This document shows, piece after piece, positions 32,723 through 41,455 of a stretch of DNA of 64,000 nucleotides; position 1 is the first letter of the stretch; every line of letters begins with the position of its first letter. This stretch comes from an uncultured Spartobacteria bacterium (GTDB lineage Bacteria > Verrucomicrobiota > Verrucomicrobiia > Chthoniobacterales > Terrimicrobiaceae). The stretch covers positions 1-64,000 of the forward strand of contig CALCJD010000117.1 of the NCBI GenBank assembly GCA_937960895.1, read 5' to 3'. Both the position numbers and the translations under genes were made by a program. The notes below the pieces were generated by a model, which saw only the letters and a list, made by a program, of their open reading frames with translations, was not told the DNA's origin and did not search any database.

Positions 32723-34277
32723 CCTTTCGGTTCTGGCCGTTCTCATCGCCGCGGGCTGGGCGCTGGCCTCGCCGGAGTCCGATGCCACCGTGGTCATTTA
32801 CAATGCGTCGGACCCCACTTCGACGGCGCTGGCGAAATATTATGCGAGCCGGCGGTCCATTCCCGACGACCACCTGGTGGGGCTGAACACCCCCGCCACG
32901 GAGGAAATCAGCCGGGCGGAATACCAGGCCACCATCGCCGTTCCGGTGACGGACATCTTTGCGCGACGCGGCTGGTGGACCCTCTCGGGCAAGCGGGTCA
33001 CGGCCACAAAGGTCCGTTTTGTGGCGCTCATCAAGGGCGTGCCGCTGAAAATCCGCTCGGACGGGCCCGACGTCATCCCCCGCACCGACCAACCCCCGCA
33101 AATCGCCGGCCATGACGAAGCTTCGGTGGACAGCGAGCTCGCCATTCTGGGCCTGGGCCCGCTTCCCCCCGCCGGTTTGCTGTCAAATCCCTACTACCGC
33201 CGCTTCACACCGATCCTGGACGCCCCCATCGATCCGGCGCTGCTCCTGGTGTGCCGTCTGGACGCCCCCAGCGAGGCGACGGTGAGGAACATGATCGACA
33301 CCGCCATCGCCGCCGAACGCGACGGGCTCTGGGGCTGGGCCTACGTGGATTCGCGCGGCATCACCTCCGGGGGCCACGCGGAAGGGGACAAATGGCTCTC
33401 CAACCTGGCCAACGAGATGCGCCAGAAGGGCATTCCCGTATTGTGGGACAAGGCGCCGGAAACGCTGCCCGCCGGGTACCCCGTCACCGACGCGGCCGTC
33501 TATTACGGATGGTATACCGGATCGGTCAACGGCCCCTTTGCGGATCCGACGTTCCGTTTTCGCCCCGGGGCGATTGCCGTGCACATCCATTCCTTCAGCG
33601 CGGCCACCCTCCGCAATCCCGCCTCCGGCTGGTGCGGACCGCTGCTGGAACGCGGGGCCGCGGTCACCGTGGGCAATGTTTACGAACCCTATCTTTCCTT
33701 CACCACCAATCTCGACGTCCTGCAGGACCGCCTGATGAGCGGTTTCACCTTCGCGGAAAGCGCCTACTGCGCGCTGCGTGCGGTCTCCTGGATGAATGTG
33801 TCCCTCGGCGACCCGCTTTACCGTCCCTACGCCGCATGGAGCTCCCTGGGATCGACCGGCAGGTCCACCAGCTGGCAGCGGTACCGGGACATCGTGCTGG
33901 CCGCCGACGGCAACGTGGTGAAAGCCGCGCCAGCCCTCGAGGCGGCGGCCCGCAAGACCGGAAACAGCATGTTCCTCGAAGCGCTCGGGGCCGCCCAGGC
34001 CGACGCCGGGGAACTTCCCGCCGCCCTCGCTTCCGTCAACCGGGCCCTGTCCATGGACAACAAACCGCTGGTTCGCTTTCGCCTGATCCTGGAAAAAATC
34101 GGCCTCCTCCAGGCCACGAAAAGCCGGTCCGAACTCCGTTCCCTCCTGCTCGCCGAACGCGCCGCCGCCCCCGGCCCGGAACAGGCCGCGCTCCTCGCCG
34201 AAATCACCCTCCGGTTGTTCCCGCCGCCGCCCACGCCAACCCCCTCCGCCTCACCAAAACCCGCGCCCAAAAAATGA
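32700..34277 (+). CDS. TIGR03790-family secreted protein
   Basis: 525 residues. A signal peptide follows the start (CVLKFSLSVLAVLIAAGWALASP), so the protein is exported. The blocks VVIYNASDPTSTALAKYYASRRSIPDDH, FRFRPGAIAVHIHSFSA and AWSSLGSTGRST match the TIGR03790 family I recall from verrucomicrobial and planctomycete genomes, where function is unknown. The C-terminus has TPR-like helices and a Pro-rich tail. It overlaps the end of the MBL gene and its stop (TGA) overlaps the ATG of the following DUF2851 gene. A second in-frame ATG directly before (32697) is possible. Confidence 0.8.
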   Translation: MDCVLKFSLSVLAVLIAAGWALASPESDATVVIYNASDPTSTALAKYYASRRSIPDDHLVGLNTPATEEISRAEYQATIAVPVTDIFARRGWWTLSGKRVTATKVRFVALIKGVPLKIRSDGPDVIPRTDQPPQIAGHDEASVDSELAILGLGPLPPAGLLSNPYYRRFTPILDAPIDPALLLVCRLDAPSEATVRNMIDTAIAAERDGLWGWAYVDSRGITSGGHAEGDKWLSNLANEMRQKGIPVLWDKAPETLPAGYPVTDAAVYYGWYTGSVNGPFADPTFRFRPGAIAVHIHSFSAATLRNPASGWCGPLLERGAAVTVGNVYEPYLSFTTNLDVLQDRLMSGFTFAESAYCALRAVSWMNVSLGDPLYRPYAAWSSLGSTGRSTSWQRYRDIVLAADGNVVKAAPALEAAARKTGNSMFLEALGAAQADAGELPAALASVNRALSMDNKPLVRFRLILEKIGLLQATKSRSELRSLLLAERAAAPGPEQAALLAEITLRLFPPPPTPTPSASPKPAPKK

Positions 34278-35581
34278 CACCGGCGGATCGTTACCGGGAA
34301 ACCCTGGCTGCCGTGGGCGCCCCCACGGTGCACGAGGGTCCTCCCTCCCGGGAACGTCTGTCCGAACTGGAATTGCAGGCCCGCATTTACGCCGGCGATT
34401 GCGGCATCGCCTGGCGGGGGGAGGACGGCGAAACGGTGGAGGTGGTTCATTTCGGCTCCTGGAACCGGGAGCCCGGACCCGATTTTTGCGGCGCCCGGGT
34501 TCGCATCGACGGTGTGGAGCACACCGGGGACATCGAGGTCGATCCCGACGTGCGCGACTGGGAAAACCACGGACACTCCCGCAATCCGCATTACAACCGC
34601 GTCGTCCTCCACCTGTTCCGCCGCCGCGGTCCCCGACGGTTTTTCACCCGGACGTCCGACCACCGCGCGGTCACCCAGGTGTGCCTCACCCCCGCCGCCG
34701 CGGCGCGCCCCCGCGCCGCCCTGCCCGACCGGGGACTCGACGGGGCGGCGGCCCGCACCCTGATTGAAGCCGCCGCGCAATTTCGTTTTCACCGCAAGGC
34801 GGAGCGTTTTCAGCGGAGCGTGCGGCTGTGCGGAGCCGGCGACGCGCTTTTTCAGGGCATCGCGACCGGCCTCGGTTACAAAAACAACAAGATCCCCTTC
34901 CTGCTGGTCGCCCAGCGGGCGGGGTTGGACCGGGCCATGGCCCGCACCGGCGAGGCCCTCCTTTTCGGACTGGCCGGATTTCTGCGCGCGGAGGATTTCA
35001 CCCGCGGCGATGAGGCGGCGCGGAGGTATCTTCGCGAACTCTGGGAAAACTGGTGGACGATTCGCGACGGCGAAGCGCGTCTCATTCTGGCGGACTCCGC
35101 CTGGAAATTCACCGCCGTCCGGCCCGCCAACCATCCCCACCGCCGCATGGGGGCGCTGGCCGCCGTGGCGCGTTCGTTCCGCCGCCTCGCCCGATGCAAG
35201 GACCCTGACGATTTTGAAGGCATCCTCACCGGACTCGGTCATGGCTACTGGAGTTTTCATTACAGTGTCGCCGGCCATCCGTTGCCGCGTCCGGCCGCGC
35301 TGATCGGCGCGGAACGCGCGCGCGAAATCACCGTCAACACCCTCCTGCCCTCGCTGCCCGTCGCCGACGGCTGGCGTCTTCTCCGGGAATTGCCGGGGGC
35401 GGGCCCGAACGAACGCGTGCGCAAGGCCCTCACCTGGATTTGCGGAACCGCGGAGACGGACCTCCTGCGCTCCGCCCTGCACCAACAGGGACTCCTGCAA
35501 TTGCACGACGATTTTTTCCCGCGCGACGCCGGGGAAATCTGGCGGGCCTACGCCAAAAGCACCGGCCGCGTCGGGGATTGA
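34274..35581 (+). CDS. DUF2851-family protein
   Basis: 435 residues, matching the DUF2851 family I recall from Bacteroidetes and related phyla: LELQARIYAGDCGIAWRG, FGSWNREPGPDFCGARVRIDG, GDIEVDPDVRDWENHGH, GLGYKNNKIPFLLVAQRAG and a C-terminal ICGTAETDLLRSALHQQGLLQLH block. There is no signal peptide or transmembrane segment. Function is unknown. Start codon overlaps the TIGR03790-like stop by 4 nt, and a plausible weak promoter (TTGACC, TAGATT) lies immediately after its stop for the pilT genes. Confidence 0.85.
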   Translation: MTPADRYRETLAAVGAPTVHEGPPSRERLSELELQARIYAGDCGIAWRGEDGETVEVVHFGSWNREPGPDFCGARVRIDGVEHTGDIEVDPDVRDWENHGHSRNPHYNRVVLHLFRRRGPRRFFTRTSDHRAVTQVCLTPAAAARPRAALPDRGLDGAAARTLIEAAAQFRFHRKAERFQRSVRLCGAGDALFQGIATGLGYKNNKIPFLLVAQRAGLDRAMARTGEALLFGLAGFLRAEDFTRGDEAARRYLRELWENWWTIRDGEARLILADSAWKFTAVRPANHPHRRMGALAAVARSFRRLARCKDPDDFEGILTGLGHGYWSFHYSVAGHPLPRPAALIGAERAREITVNTLLPSLPVADGWRLLRELPGAGPNERVRKALTWICGTAETDLLRSALHQQGLLQLHDDFFPRDAGEIWRAYAKSTGRVGD

Positions 35582-35617
35582 CTTTGACCGGGCATACTTT
35601 GAAGTAGATTTCCGTCA

Positions 35618-36697
35618 ATGGCTCTTTCCCCGGAAATGGAAACGCTGTGCGCCGCAGCTGTTGAATACGGCGCCTCGGACCTGCTTTTGCACGAGGGTCA
35701 GCCCCCCCGGTTCCGCCTGAACGGCACCCTCACCACCGCCGACGCCGCCCCGCTCACCGGTGCGTTTTTCGACGACCTCTGGTCCGCCTGCCGCGCCTCG
35801 GCGGAGACGACGGACTTCGACACGAGCCTCACTTCCGCGCAGGGTGTGCGTTTCCGGGTGAACCTGCTTCGCCAGACCGGCGCGCGCGCCGCCGTGCTGC
35901 GGCGCATCCGCAGCGACATCCCGGATCTCGAGACCCTGGGCGTCCCTTCCGACGTGCTCCGCGAGTGGTGCGGCCGCAAGTCCGGCATCGTCCTCGTCTG
36001 CGGCCCCACCGGATCCGGCAAGAGCACCACCCTCGCCGCCGCCCTCGAATGGATGAACCGACATCTCGCCCGGCACGTCGTGACCATCGAGGATCCGATC
36101 GAATACCTGTTCACCGGCCGGTCGTGCCTTTTCACCCAGAGGGAGGTCGGGATCGACACCCCCAGCTTCGCCGAAGGACTGCGCCGTTCGCTGCGCCAGG
36201 ATCCCGACGTGATTTTTGTCGGCGAAATCCGCGATGCGGACACGGCCGCCACCGCCCTCCAGGCCTCGGAAACCGGCCACCTTGTGCTGGCCACCCTGCA
36301 TGCCTCAAATTCCGGAGACGCCGTCGAAAGGCTGCAGATCATTTTTCCCCCCGCCGAGCGCGAGGCGGTCCGGCGCACACTGTCCACTCAGCTGCTGGGC
36401 ATCCTTTGTCAGCGCCTGATCCCCGCCCTGGACGGCGGTCTGGCACTGGCCACCGAATATTTCACCAACGTGGGCGTGATGCGAAAGCTGGTCGCCGACG
36501 GCAAAATTCCCGAGCTCTCCGACCAGATAACGCGCTCCGATCCGCGTCAGGCCTGCAATTTCCCCTCGTCCATCGCCGCCCTCGTGAAGTCCGGTCGCAT
36601 CTCCGAGGAAGAGGCGGTCGCCGGCGTGGACAATCCCCAGGAGCTGCACCGCATGCTGCGGGGAATCAGTTCCTCCTCCCAGGCCACCCGCCGTTGA
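35618..36697 (+). CDS. PilT-type twitching motility ATPase, copy 1
   Basis: 359 residues. Hexameric ATPase of the type IV pilus retraction family (PilT/PilU). Walker A GPTGSGKST lies at 139-147, the Asp box reads VVTIEDPIEYLF, Walker B reads QDPDVIFVGEIRD (about 202-214), and the His box reads ETGHLVLATLHAS. The LVLATLH motif and AIRNLIRE-free C-terminus resemble PilU more than PilT, though this is uncertain. It is separated from the second copy by only 4 nt. No pilin or pilus assembly gene is in the window. Confidence 0.92.
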   Translation: MALSPEMETLCAAAVEYGASDLLLHEGQPPRFRLNGTLTTADAAPLTGAFFDDLWSACRASAETTDFDTSLTSAQGVRFRVNLLRQTGARAAVLRRIRSDIPDLETLGVPSDVLREWCGRKSGIVLVCGPTGSGKSTTLAAALEWMNRHLARHVVTIEDPIEYLFTGRSCLFTQREVGIDTPSFAEGLRRSLRQDPDVIFVGEIRDADTAATALQASETGHLVLATLHASNSGDAVERLQIIFPPAEREAVRRTLSTQLLGILCQRLIPALDGGLALATEYFTNVGVMRKLVADGKIPELSDQITRSDPRQACNFPSSIAALVKSGRISEEEAVAGVDNPQELHRMLRGISSSSQATRR

Positions 36698-36701
36698 CAC
36701 C

Positions 36702-37790
36702 ATGCCTCCCATCGACCTCGTCCAACTTCTCGCCGACTCCGTCCGCCGGGGAGCCTCCGACATCCACCTCACCGCCGACGCCCCGCCGCTTCTGCGCATC
36801 AATGGCGAACTGACCCCCGTCGGAACGGAACCCCTCGGCACCGAAGGATGCCGCGACATGATGCTGAGCGTGCTGACCGAGAGCCAGCGCTCGCGGCTCG
36901 AGCAGGAATGGGAACTCGACTTTGCCCTCCAGATCGAAACCGTCGGCCGCTTCCGCGGCAACGCCCATTATTGCCGCGGCGCACTCGAGGGCGCTTTTCG
37001 GTACATTCCCCATCACATCCCCGATCTGTCCACCCTGGGCCACCGCCCGTCCATTTTCCCCATCTGCGAGCTTCAGCGCGGACTGGTCCTCGTCACCGGC
37101 ATCACCGGCTCGGGCAAAAGCACCACCCTCGCCGCCATGATCAAATACATCAGCGAACGGCGCGCCGGAGTCATCGTCACCATCGAGGATCCCATCGAAT
37201 TCATCTTTCCCAATGCGCGAAGCGTCATCAAACAACGCGAGGTCGGCAGCGACACCCATTCCTTCGCCGAGGCGCTCCGCCACGCGCTGCGCCAGGATCC
37301 GGACGTGATCTTTGTGGGGGAGCTTCGCGATCCCGAAACGGTGAGCGCCGCTGTGACTGCCGCCGAAACCGGACACCTCGTGCTCGGCACCCTGCACACC
37401 ATCGACGCCCCCAAGGCCATTGACCGCATCGTCGACGCCTTCCCGCCCGCCCAGCAGCCGCAGATCATCGCCCAGCTGGCCAATGCGCTGGAGGCCATCA
37501 TTTCCCAGCGTCTCCTTCCGAGCGAGGACGGCGGCACGCGCCATCTGGCCACGGAAGTTCTCATCGCCAACACCGGCGTGCGGGCCGCCATCCGCGAACG
37601 GCGCTGGGAGCAGATCGCCGGCCTGCTGGAAATCGGGCACAAGGACGGCATGCACACCTTCGACGATTCGCTCACCGACCTCTATCTGAACCGCCTCATC
37701 AGCAAGGAGGAAGCCATCGCCAACGCCCGCGACAAGACCCGCTTCGAAAATCTCCTGCGCGAAAGCAAAAAACGCGGTTTCTTTGGCTGA
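36702..37790 (+). CDS. PilT-type twitching motility ATPase, copy 2
   Basis: 362 residues, a second PilT/PilU family ATPase. Walker A GITGSGKST lies at 133-141, followed by VTIEDPIEFIF, Walker B DPDVIFVGELRDPET and the His box ETGHLVLGTLHTID. The C-terminus contains LIANTGVRAAIRERR, close to the PilT type. Copies 1 and 2 share the overall layout and differ in the N-terminal domain. Its stop overlaps the ATG of the following secreted protein (TGATG). Confidence 0.93.
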   Translation: MPPIDLVQLLADSVRRGASDIHLTADAPPLLRINGELTPVGTEPLGTEGCRDMMLSVLTESQRSRLEQEWELDFALQIETVGRFRGNAHYCRGALEGAFRYIPHHIPDLSTLGHRPSIFPICELQRGLVLVTGITGSGKSTTLAAMIKYISERRAGVIVTIEDPIEFIFPNARSVIKQREVGSDTHSFAEALRHALRQDPDVIFVGELRDPETVSAAVTAAETGHLVLGTLHTIDAPKAIDRIVDAFPPAQQPQIIAQLANALEAIISQRLLPSEDGGTRHLATEVLIANTGVRAAIRERRWEQIAGLLEIGHKDGMHTFDDSLTDLYLNRLISKEEAIANARDKTRFENLLRESKKRGFFG

Positions 37791-39691
37791 TGAAATTTTC
37801 CCTCTGCAGCGGCGTCCTTCTTCTCAGCGTAGCGTGGAGCGCCGCCCAGGATCTGCGTCGTCCGCCGGCTCCCGCCGACCGCGCCCAGGCGGTTTCCTCC
37901 GGCTGGGAGGCCTCCCGCGACCGGCTCGGCGCCGCCCTTCTCGCCGCCTACCAGACCGGCGGCCCCGGTCGTCCGGGCAGTACCGGCAACACCGCCTACC
38001 GCCAATGGCTGCTGCTGTGGAAATGGTGCGAACTCCTCACCAGGACGGAAAAAGCCGAAGCCGCGCGCCTTTTGCGCGATCATCTCCGCATCACCTCCGA
38101 CGGCAACCGGACGTTCTTTCCCCCCGGCCATCCCCTTCCTCCCGACACCCGGCCGGCGCCCGACACGGATGTCGAAGCCGTGCTCTCCGATGACACGGCC
38201 CGCGCGAAATTTCTCGGGGCCTTCGTGCCGGAGGAATTCACGAACCCCGCCGACGCCCCCCTCGCAGCCCGCCTCAAGCCCGAGATCCTCGCGGAATGGA
38301 TCAACGACGGGGAGCTCTCGCGCCTGCTTTTTCAAAATCTCGCGGAAGGGGATTATCCGCCGGCGGTGCTGGCCCGCCTGCAGGAAATCCGCCTCGCCCA
38401 TCCCGCCAAGTTTCTCGAGTACCGGGCCCTCGCCGTTGCCCTCGCGCTGGTCTACGACCAGAACCTTCCCGCCTTCTGGCCACATCGCCAGGTGGATCCC
38501 AAACTGGTGCCCCGCCGGCCCGTCGACGTGGCGGCCTTTTTTGACGAATGGGTGAAAAGCAACGAATCCCGCGAACTGTTCCTCGACATCCGGAAGCTCG
38601 GACCCGGACAGTTGAAATTCCTCGTCGACGCGCCCGTCGATCCCTCCGAATTCGCCTGGGCGCGCAAAAACGTGCGTTATCCCCGCATGGACTTCGCCAA
38701 GGCCTTCAGTGCGGTCCGCTACGCCCATGACCGCCTGAAGCAGAAGGAATATGACTGGACGGAGGAGGAATACTCCCTCGAGAACCTGCGCCGGAAAGGC
38801 GGCATCTGCGTCGACCAAGCCTATTACGCCGTGATCGCCGGCAAGGCGCGCGGACTGCCCACGCTGTTCTTTTCCGGTCAGGGCCGGGACGGAGGACACG
38901 CCTGGTTCGGCTACATGAAGGCCGATGACAAATGGGAACTCGATTGCGGACGGTATGAAAACCAGAACTATGCCGTCGGCGAAGCGCTCGACCCCCAGAT
39001 CTGGCAGCCCATCAGCGACCACGACCTGGAATTTCTCGCGCGGAGCTTCCGCGACAAACCGGAGTTTGCCGCCTCGCAGGACGACATTCTCCTGGCCGCC
39101 CGGTTCGAAGCCGCCGGAGACACCGCCCGCGCAGCCAAGGCCTACGAAAGCGCCGTGACGGTCTGTCCGGAAAACGTCCTGGCCTGGGACGCCCGGGCCG
39201 CCCACCTCGAACGCAGCGGCGCTCCGCCCAATCAACGGCGCGCCCTGCATGAGGCGGCCATCCGGCAATTTGCGCGGGATCGCGACATCCGAAGCCGCCA
39301 CCAGGCCGCCCTCGCCCGCGTGCTCCGGGAACAGGGGGAGGACTCGGCCGCCTCGGCCCTCGAGGCGCAAATCATGTCCTCAAACAAACGGCTGCGCTCG
39401 GATCTCAGCGTCAACATCGCCGCGCAGAAGCTCCGGGCCCTGGTCGCGGAAAAGAATTTCGACGGCGCCTTTGCCGAATACCGGAAGCTCCTCGCCGGGC
39501 TGGGCAAAACCGGCGGCGGCAATTTCTTTTACGACATCGTGCGCCCCTTTGCCGTCACCCTCGCCGAAGAGGGCGATCCCAAACGCGCCCTGGAAGCCGT
39601 GACCATGGCCCAGAAGGTTCTGAAACCCGACGCCGGCAGCATCCTCGACGTGGACATGAAGGACCTGAGCGAGTCCCTGCGCAAACCTTAG
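37790..39691 (+). CDS. Secreted transglutaminase-like protein with TPR-like C-terminus
   Basis: 633 residues with signal peptide (KFSLCSGVLLLSVAWSAAQ). A transglutaminase-like catalytic core is suggested by GGICVDQAYYAVIAG (Cys340), GGHAWFGYMK (His370) and WELDCGRYENQ (Asp385), in the Cys-His-Asp order and spacing of that fold. The C-terminal 250 residues are helical and TPR-like (KAYESAVTVCPENVLAWDARAAH). The likely location is periplasmic, as a protease or transamidase-like protein. Coupling to pilT genes is by overlapping stop/start and may only reflect operon structure. Confidence 0.8.
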   Translation: MKFSLCSGVLLLSVAWSAAQDLRRPPAPADRAQAVSSGWEASRDRLGAALLAAYQTGGPGRPGSTGNTAYRQWLLLWKWCELLTRTEKAEAARLLRDHLRITSDGNRTFFPPGHPLPPDTRPAPDTDVEAVLSDDTARAKFLGAFVPEEFTNPADAPLAARLKPEILAEWINDGELSRLLFQNLAEGDYPPAVLARLQEIRLAHPAKFLEYRALAVALALVYDQNLPAFWPHRQVDPKLVPRRPVDVAAFFDEWVKSNESRELFLDIRKLGPGQLKFLVDAPVDPSEFAWARKNVRYPRMDFAKAFSAVRYAHDRLKQKEYDWTEEEYSLENLRRKGGICVDQAYYAVIAGKARGLPTLFFSGQGRDGGHAWFGYMKADDKWELDCGRYENQNYAVGEALDPQIWQPISDHDLEFLARSFRDKPEFAASQDDILLAARFEAAGDTARAAKAYESAVTVCPENVLAWDARAAHLERSGAPPNQRRALHEAAIRQFARDRDIRSRHQAALARVLREQGEDSAASALEAQIMSSNKRLRSDLSVNIAAQKLRALVAEKNFDGAFAEYRKLLAGLGKTGGGNFFYDIVRPFAVTLAEEGDPKRALEAVTMAQKVLKPDAGSILDVDMKDLSESLRKP

Positions 39692-39713
39692 GAACCGCAC
39701 GGGTGGGTCAGCC

Positions 39714-39729
39714 GCCGGCCCGGGCCGGC
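39714..39729. terminator. Perfect 16-bp palindrome between convergent genes
   Basis: GCCGGCCCGGGCCGGC is fully self-complementary and lies between the stops of the transglutaminase-like gene and the small coiled-coil gene. It can form a very stable GC hairpin. A bidirectional terminator role is plausible, but no T-run follows. Confidence 0.4.
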
Positions 39730-39777
39730 AATCCAAAGCGGAAATCCCGACGCGCTGCGCGCCTTGATTTCTGCGCT

Positions 39778-40065
39778 TCAGCTTTTCCCCTCCGCCGCCT
39801 CGTCCCGGATCTTTTGTTTCCTCTCCTCCCGTTTTTCCTCCAGGCGGGCGATTTCCGAGGCCAGTTGACGACGCAATTCGTCCTGGGCCACCGGGTCGCC
39901 GGCGGCCTTTTGGATTTCCCCTTCAAGAAACACCTTCTTCTCCGCGATCTTCGCGGTGATCTCCGAATCGACTTCCGCGATGCGCCGCTTCTGATCTTCG
40001 GTCAGCGCACGGGTCGGGGACTGCTTTTCGAGCCGGCTCATGGCGAGTTCGTATGCGGATTTCAT
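39778..40065 (-). CDS. Small coiled-coil conserved hypothetical protein
   Basis: 95 residues, almost entirely predicted helix: MKSAYELAMSRLEKQSP, then TEDQKRRIAEVDSEITAKIAEKK and a highly charged C-terminal ARLEEKREERKQKIR. No signal or membrane segment. The regular charged heptads suggest a coiled coil. I recall similar proteins in Verrucomicrobiota but know no function. Convergent with the transglutaminase-like gene. Confidence 0.75.
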   Translation of the reverse strand: MKSAYELAMSRLEKQSPTRALTEDQKRRIAEVDSEITAKIAEKKVFLEGEIQKAAGDPVAQDELRRQLASEIARLEEKREERKQKIRDEAAEGKS

Positions 40066-40142
40066 GTCCTCATCATACGAAGGCGGCGGAGAAATCTCAT
40101 GGAAAATTTGCCAACTCCGACCGCATGTGTAACCTCATTGCG

Positions 40143-40985
40143 ATGAAACTGCTAAGCACGGATTTCGACGGCACCATTGTCGCCTGGGACTCCCATGTCC
40201 CTTGCGATCCCGCCTTTGCCGAAGCGTTGGAAGATCACGTTCGTCGCGGTGGTTTGTGGGCCATCAACACCGGCCGAAGCCTCCCGCATGTTCTGGAAGG
40301 CCTCTCCCGACTCCGTCCGCCCGTTCCGCCCCATTTCCTGCTCACCGACGAACGTGAAGTCTGGTACCGCAAGAGATCCGGGTGGGTTTCCCACGGCCCG
40401 TGGAACGAAACCTGCAGGCAACGCCACGAGCAGTTGTTCCAGGAGGCGGAGGAGGTTTTTGCGCTCGTGAAGGAACTGAACGCCGCCATCCCGCATTTCA
40501 CCATCCTCTACGACAACGAGCTGCCCACCGGGCTGGTCGGCGCGTCCGAGGAAGTGATGGACCGTGTCGCGGAGGAAATGGCCAAGCTCGCCGCGCTGCA
40601 CCCCGACTTCGGCTTCCAGCGAAACTCGATCTACCTGCGTTTCTGCCACCGTGATTATCACAAGGGATCCGCCCTGGCGGAACTCTGCCGCCTGGAGGGA
40701 CTGACCCGCGAGGACGTCCTGGCGGCCGGGGACAATCTGAACGACCTGTCGATGCTCGACGGAAAATACGCCGCCCTGCCGGCCTGTCCGGCCAATGCCC
40801 TGTCGCAGGTCAAGGAAACCGTGCGGGCCGCCGGAGGTTATGTGGCCGGCGCCTGTTTTGCGGCCGGCGTGGCGGAGGCCATGCGGTACTTTGCCTCAAA
40901 AAACGGGCGGGAAGGTGCGAACACCCGTCCCGCCTTGGAAAACGTCGGAGGCTGCGAAACTCAGGCCCCCGGCTTGAGCCGGTAG
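40143..40985 (+). CDS. HAD-superfamily hydrolase (Cof-like phosphatase)
   Basis: 280 residues. The HAD motif I is STDFDGTIV, with Asp8 as nucleophile. Motif II is AINTGRSL, motif III uses HYHKGSAL-like Lys (FCHRDYHKGSALAEL), and motif IV is LAAGDNLNDLSML. This is the Cof/IIB-type sugar phosphatase branch. The start at 40143 gives the normal MKLLSTDFDG start. Its 3-prime end overlaps the convergent winged-helix gene by 25 nt. Confidence 0.88.
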   Translation: MKLLSTDFDGTIVAWDSHVPCDPAFAEALEDHVRRGGLWAINTGRSLPHVLEGLSRLRPPVPPHFLLTDEREVWYRKRSGWVSHGPWNETCRQRHEQLFQEAEEVFALVKELNAAIPHFTILYDNELPTGLVGASEEVMDRVAEEMAKLAALHPDFGFQRNSIYLRFCHRDYHKGSALAELCRLEGLTREDVLAAGDNLNDLSMLDGKYAALPACPANALSQVKETVRAAGGYVAGACFAAGVAEAMRYFASKNGREGANTRPALENVGGCETQAPGLSR

Positions 40986-41380
40986 GCGCCGCTTCCGACC
41001 CGCTGGATCACCCCAAGCTTCTTGCCGGTGCTGCTGAACCAGACGTGAACATTCTGATTCTTCACGCCGATCTTCTGGGAAAGCTCCTTGACCGAGATCC
41101 CTTTGTCACCGGCCTCACGCAAAGCCTCGAGAATTTTATCCTTAAGGGCACCGCGACGGCCCGATCCCTTCGCCGCCTTGCCCGCCTTCGGTTTGCGGCC
41201 GTCACGGCCCGCGGATCTGGCGGCCTTGGCTCCCCTGACGGACGCCGGCACTTTTTTGCCCGCATAAGCCGCGTTCAGTTCCGCTTCAACGCGTTTGAGT
41301 TCCTCAAGCAACGCTTCGCGTTTTTTGGTTAGTTTAATAAGGCCCTCCAGAACCGAAGTGCTAATTTTAGAAATATCCAT
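40961..41380 (-). CDS. Lys/Ala-rich winged-helix DNA-binding protein
   Basis: 139 residues. The N-terminal 45 residues are coiled coil (LIKLTKKREALLEELKRVEAELNAA). A basic Lys/Ala/Gly/Arg-rich linker, reminiscent of histone H1 tails, spans about 46-80 (KAARSAGRDGRKPKAGKAAKGSGRR). The C-terminal 58 residues form a winged helix (DKILEALREAGDKGISVKELSQKIGV). The start at 41380 was chosen as the first Met with this layout. The 5-prime region and divergent intergenic are AT-rich compared with neighbours. A nucleoid or regulatory role is inferred. Confidence 0.75.
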   Translation of the reverse strand: MDISKISTSVLEGLIKLTKKREALLEELKRVEAELNAAYAGKKVPASVRGAKAARSAGRDGRKPKAGKAAKGSGRRGALKDKILEALREAGDKGISVKELSQKIGVKNQNVHVWFSSTGKKLGVIQRVGSGAYRLKPGA

Positions 41381-41455
41381 AAAGCCGGACGCTAATGGTC
41401 GACGCTCATTTCGGGCAAGCAAAATATTTCGGATATCACAGAATTCAAACGAATT

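Noticed and set aside
35584..35610. TTGACC / TAGATT as promoter of the pilT genes
   Set aside because: Spacing is only 15 nt and the -10 matches 4 of 6; too weak to list as a feature.
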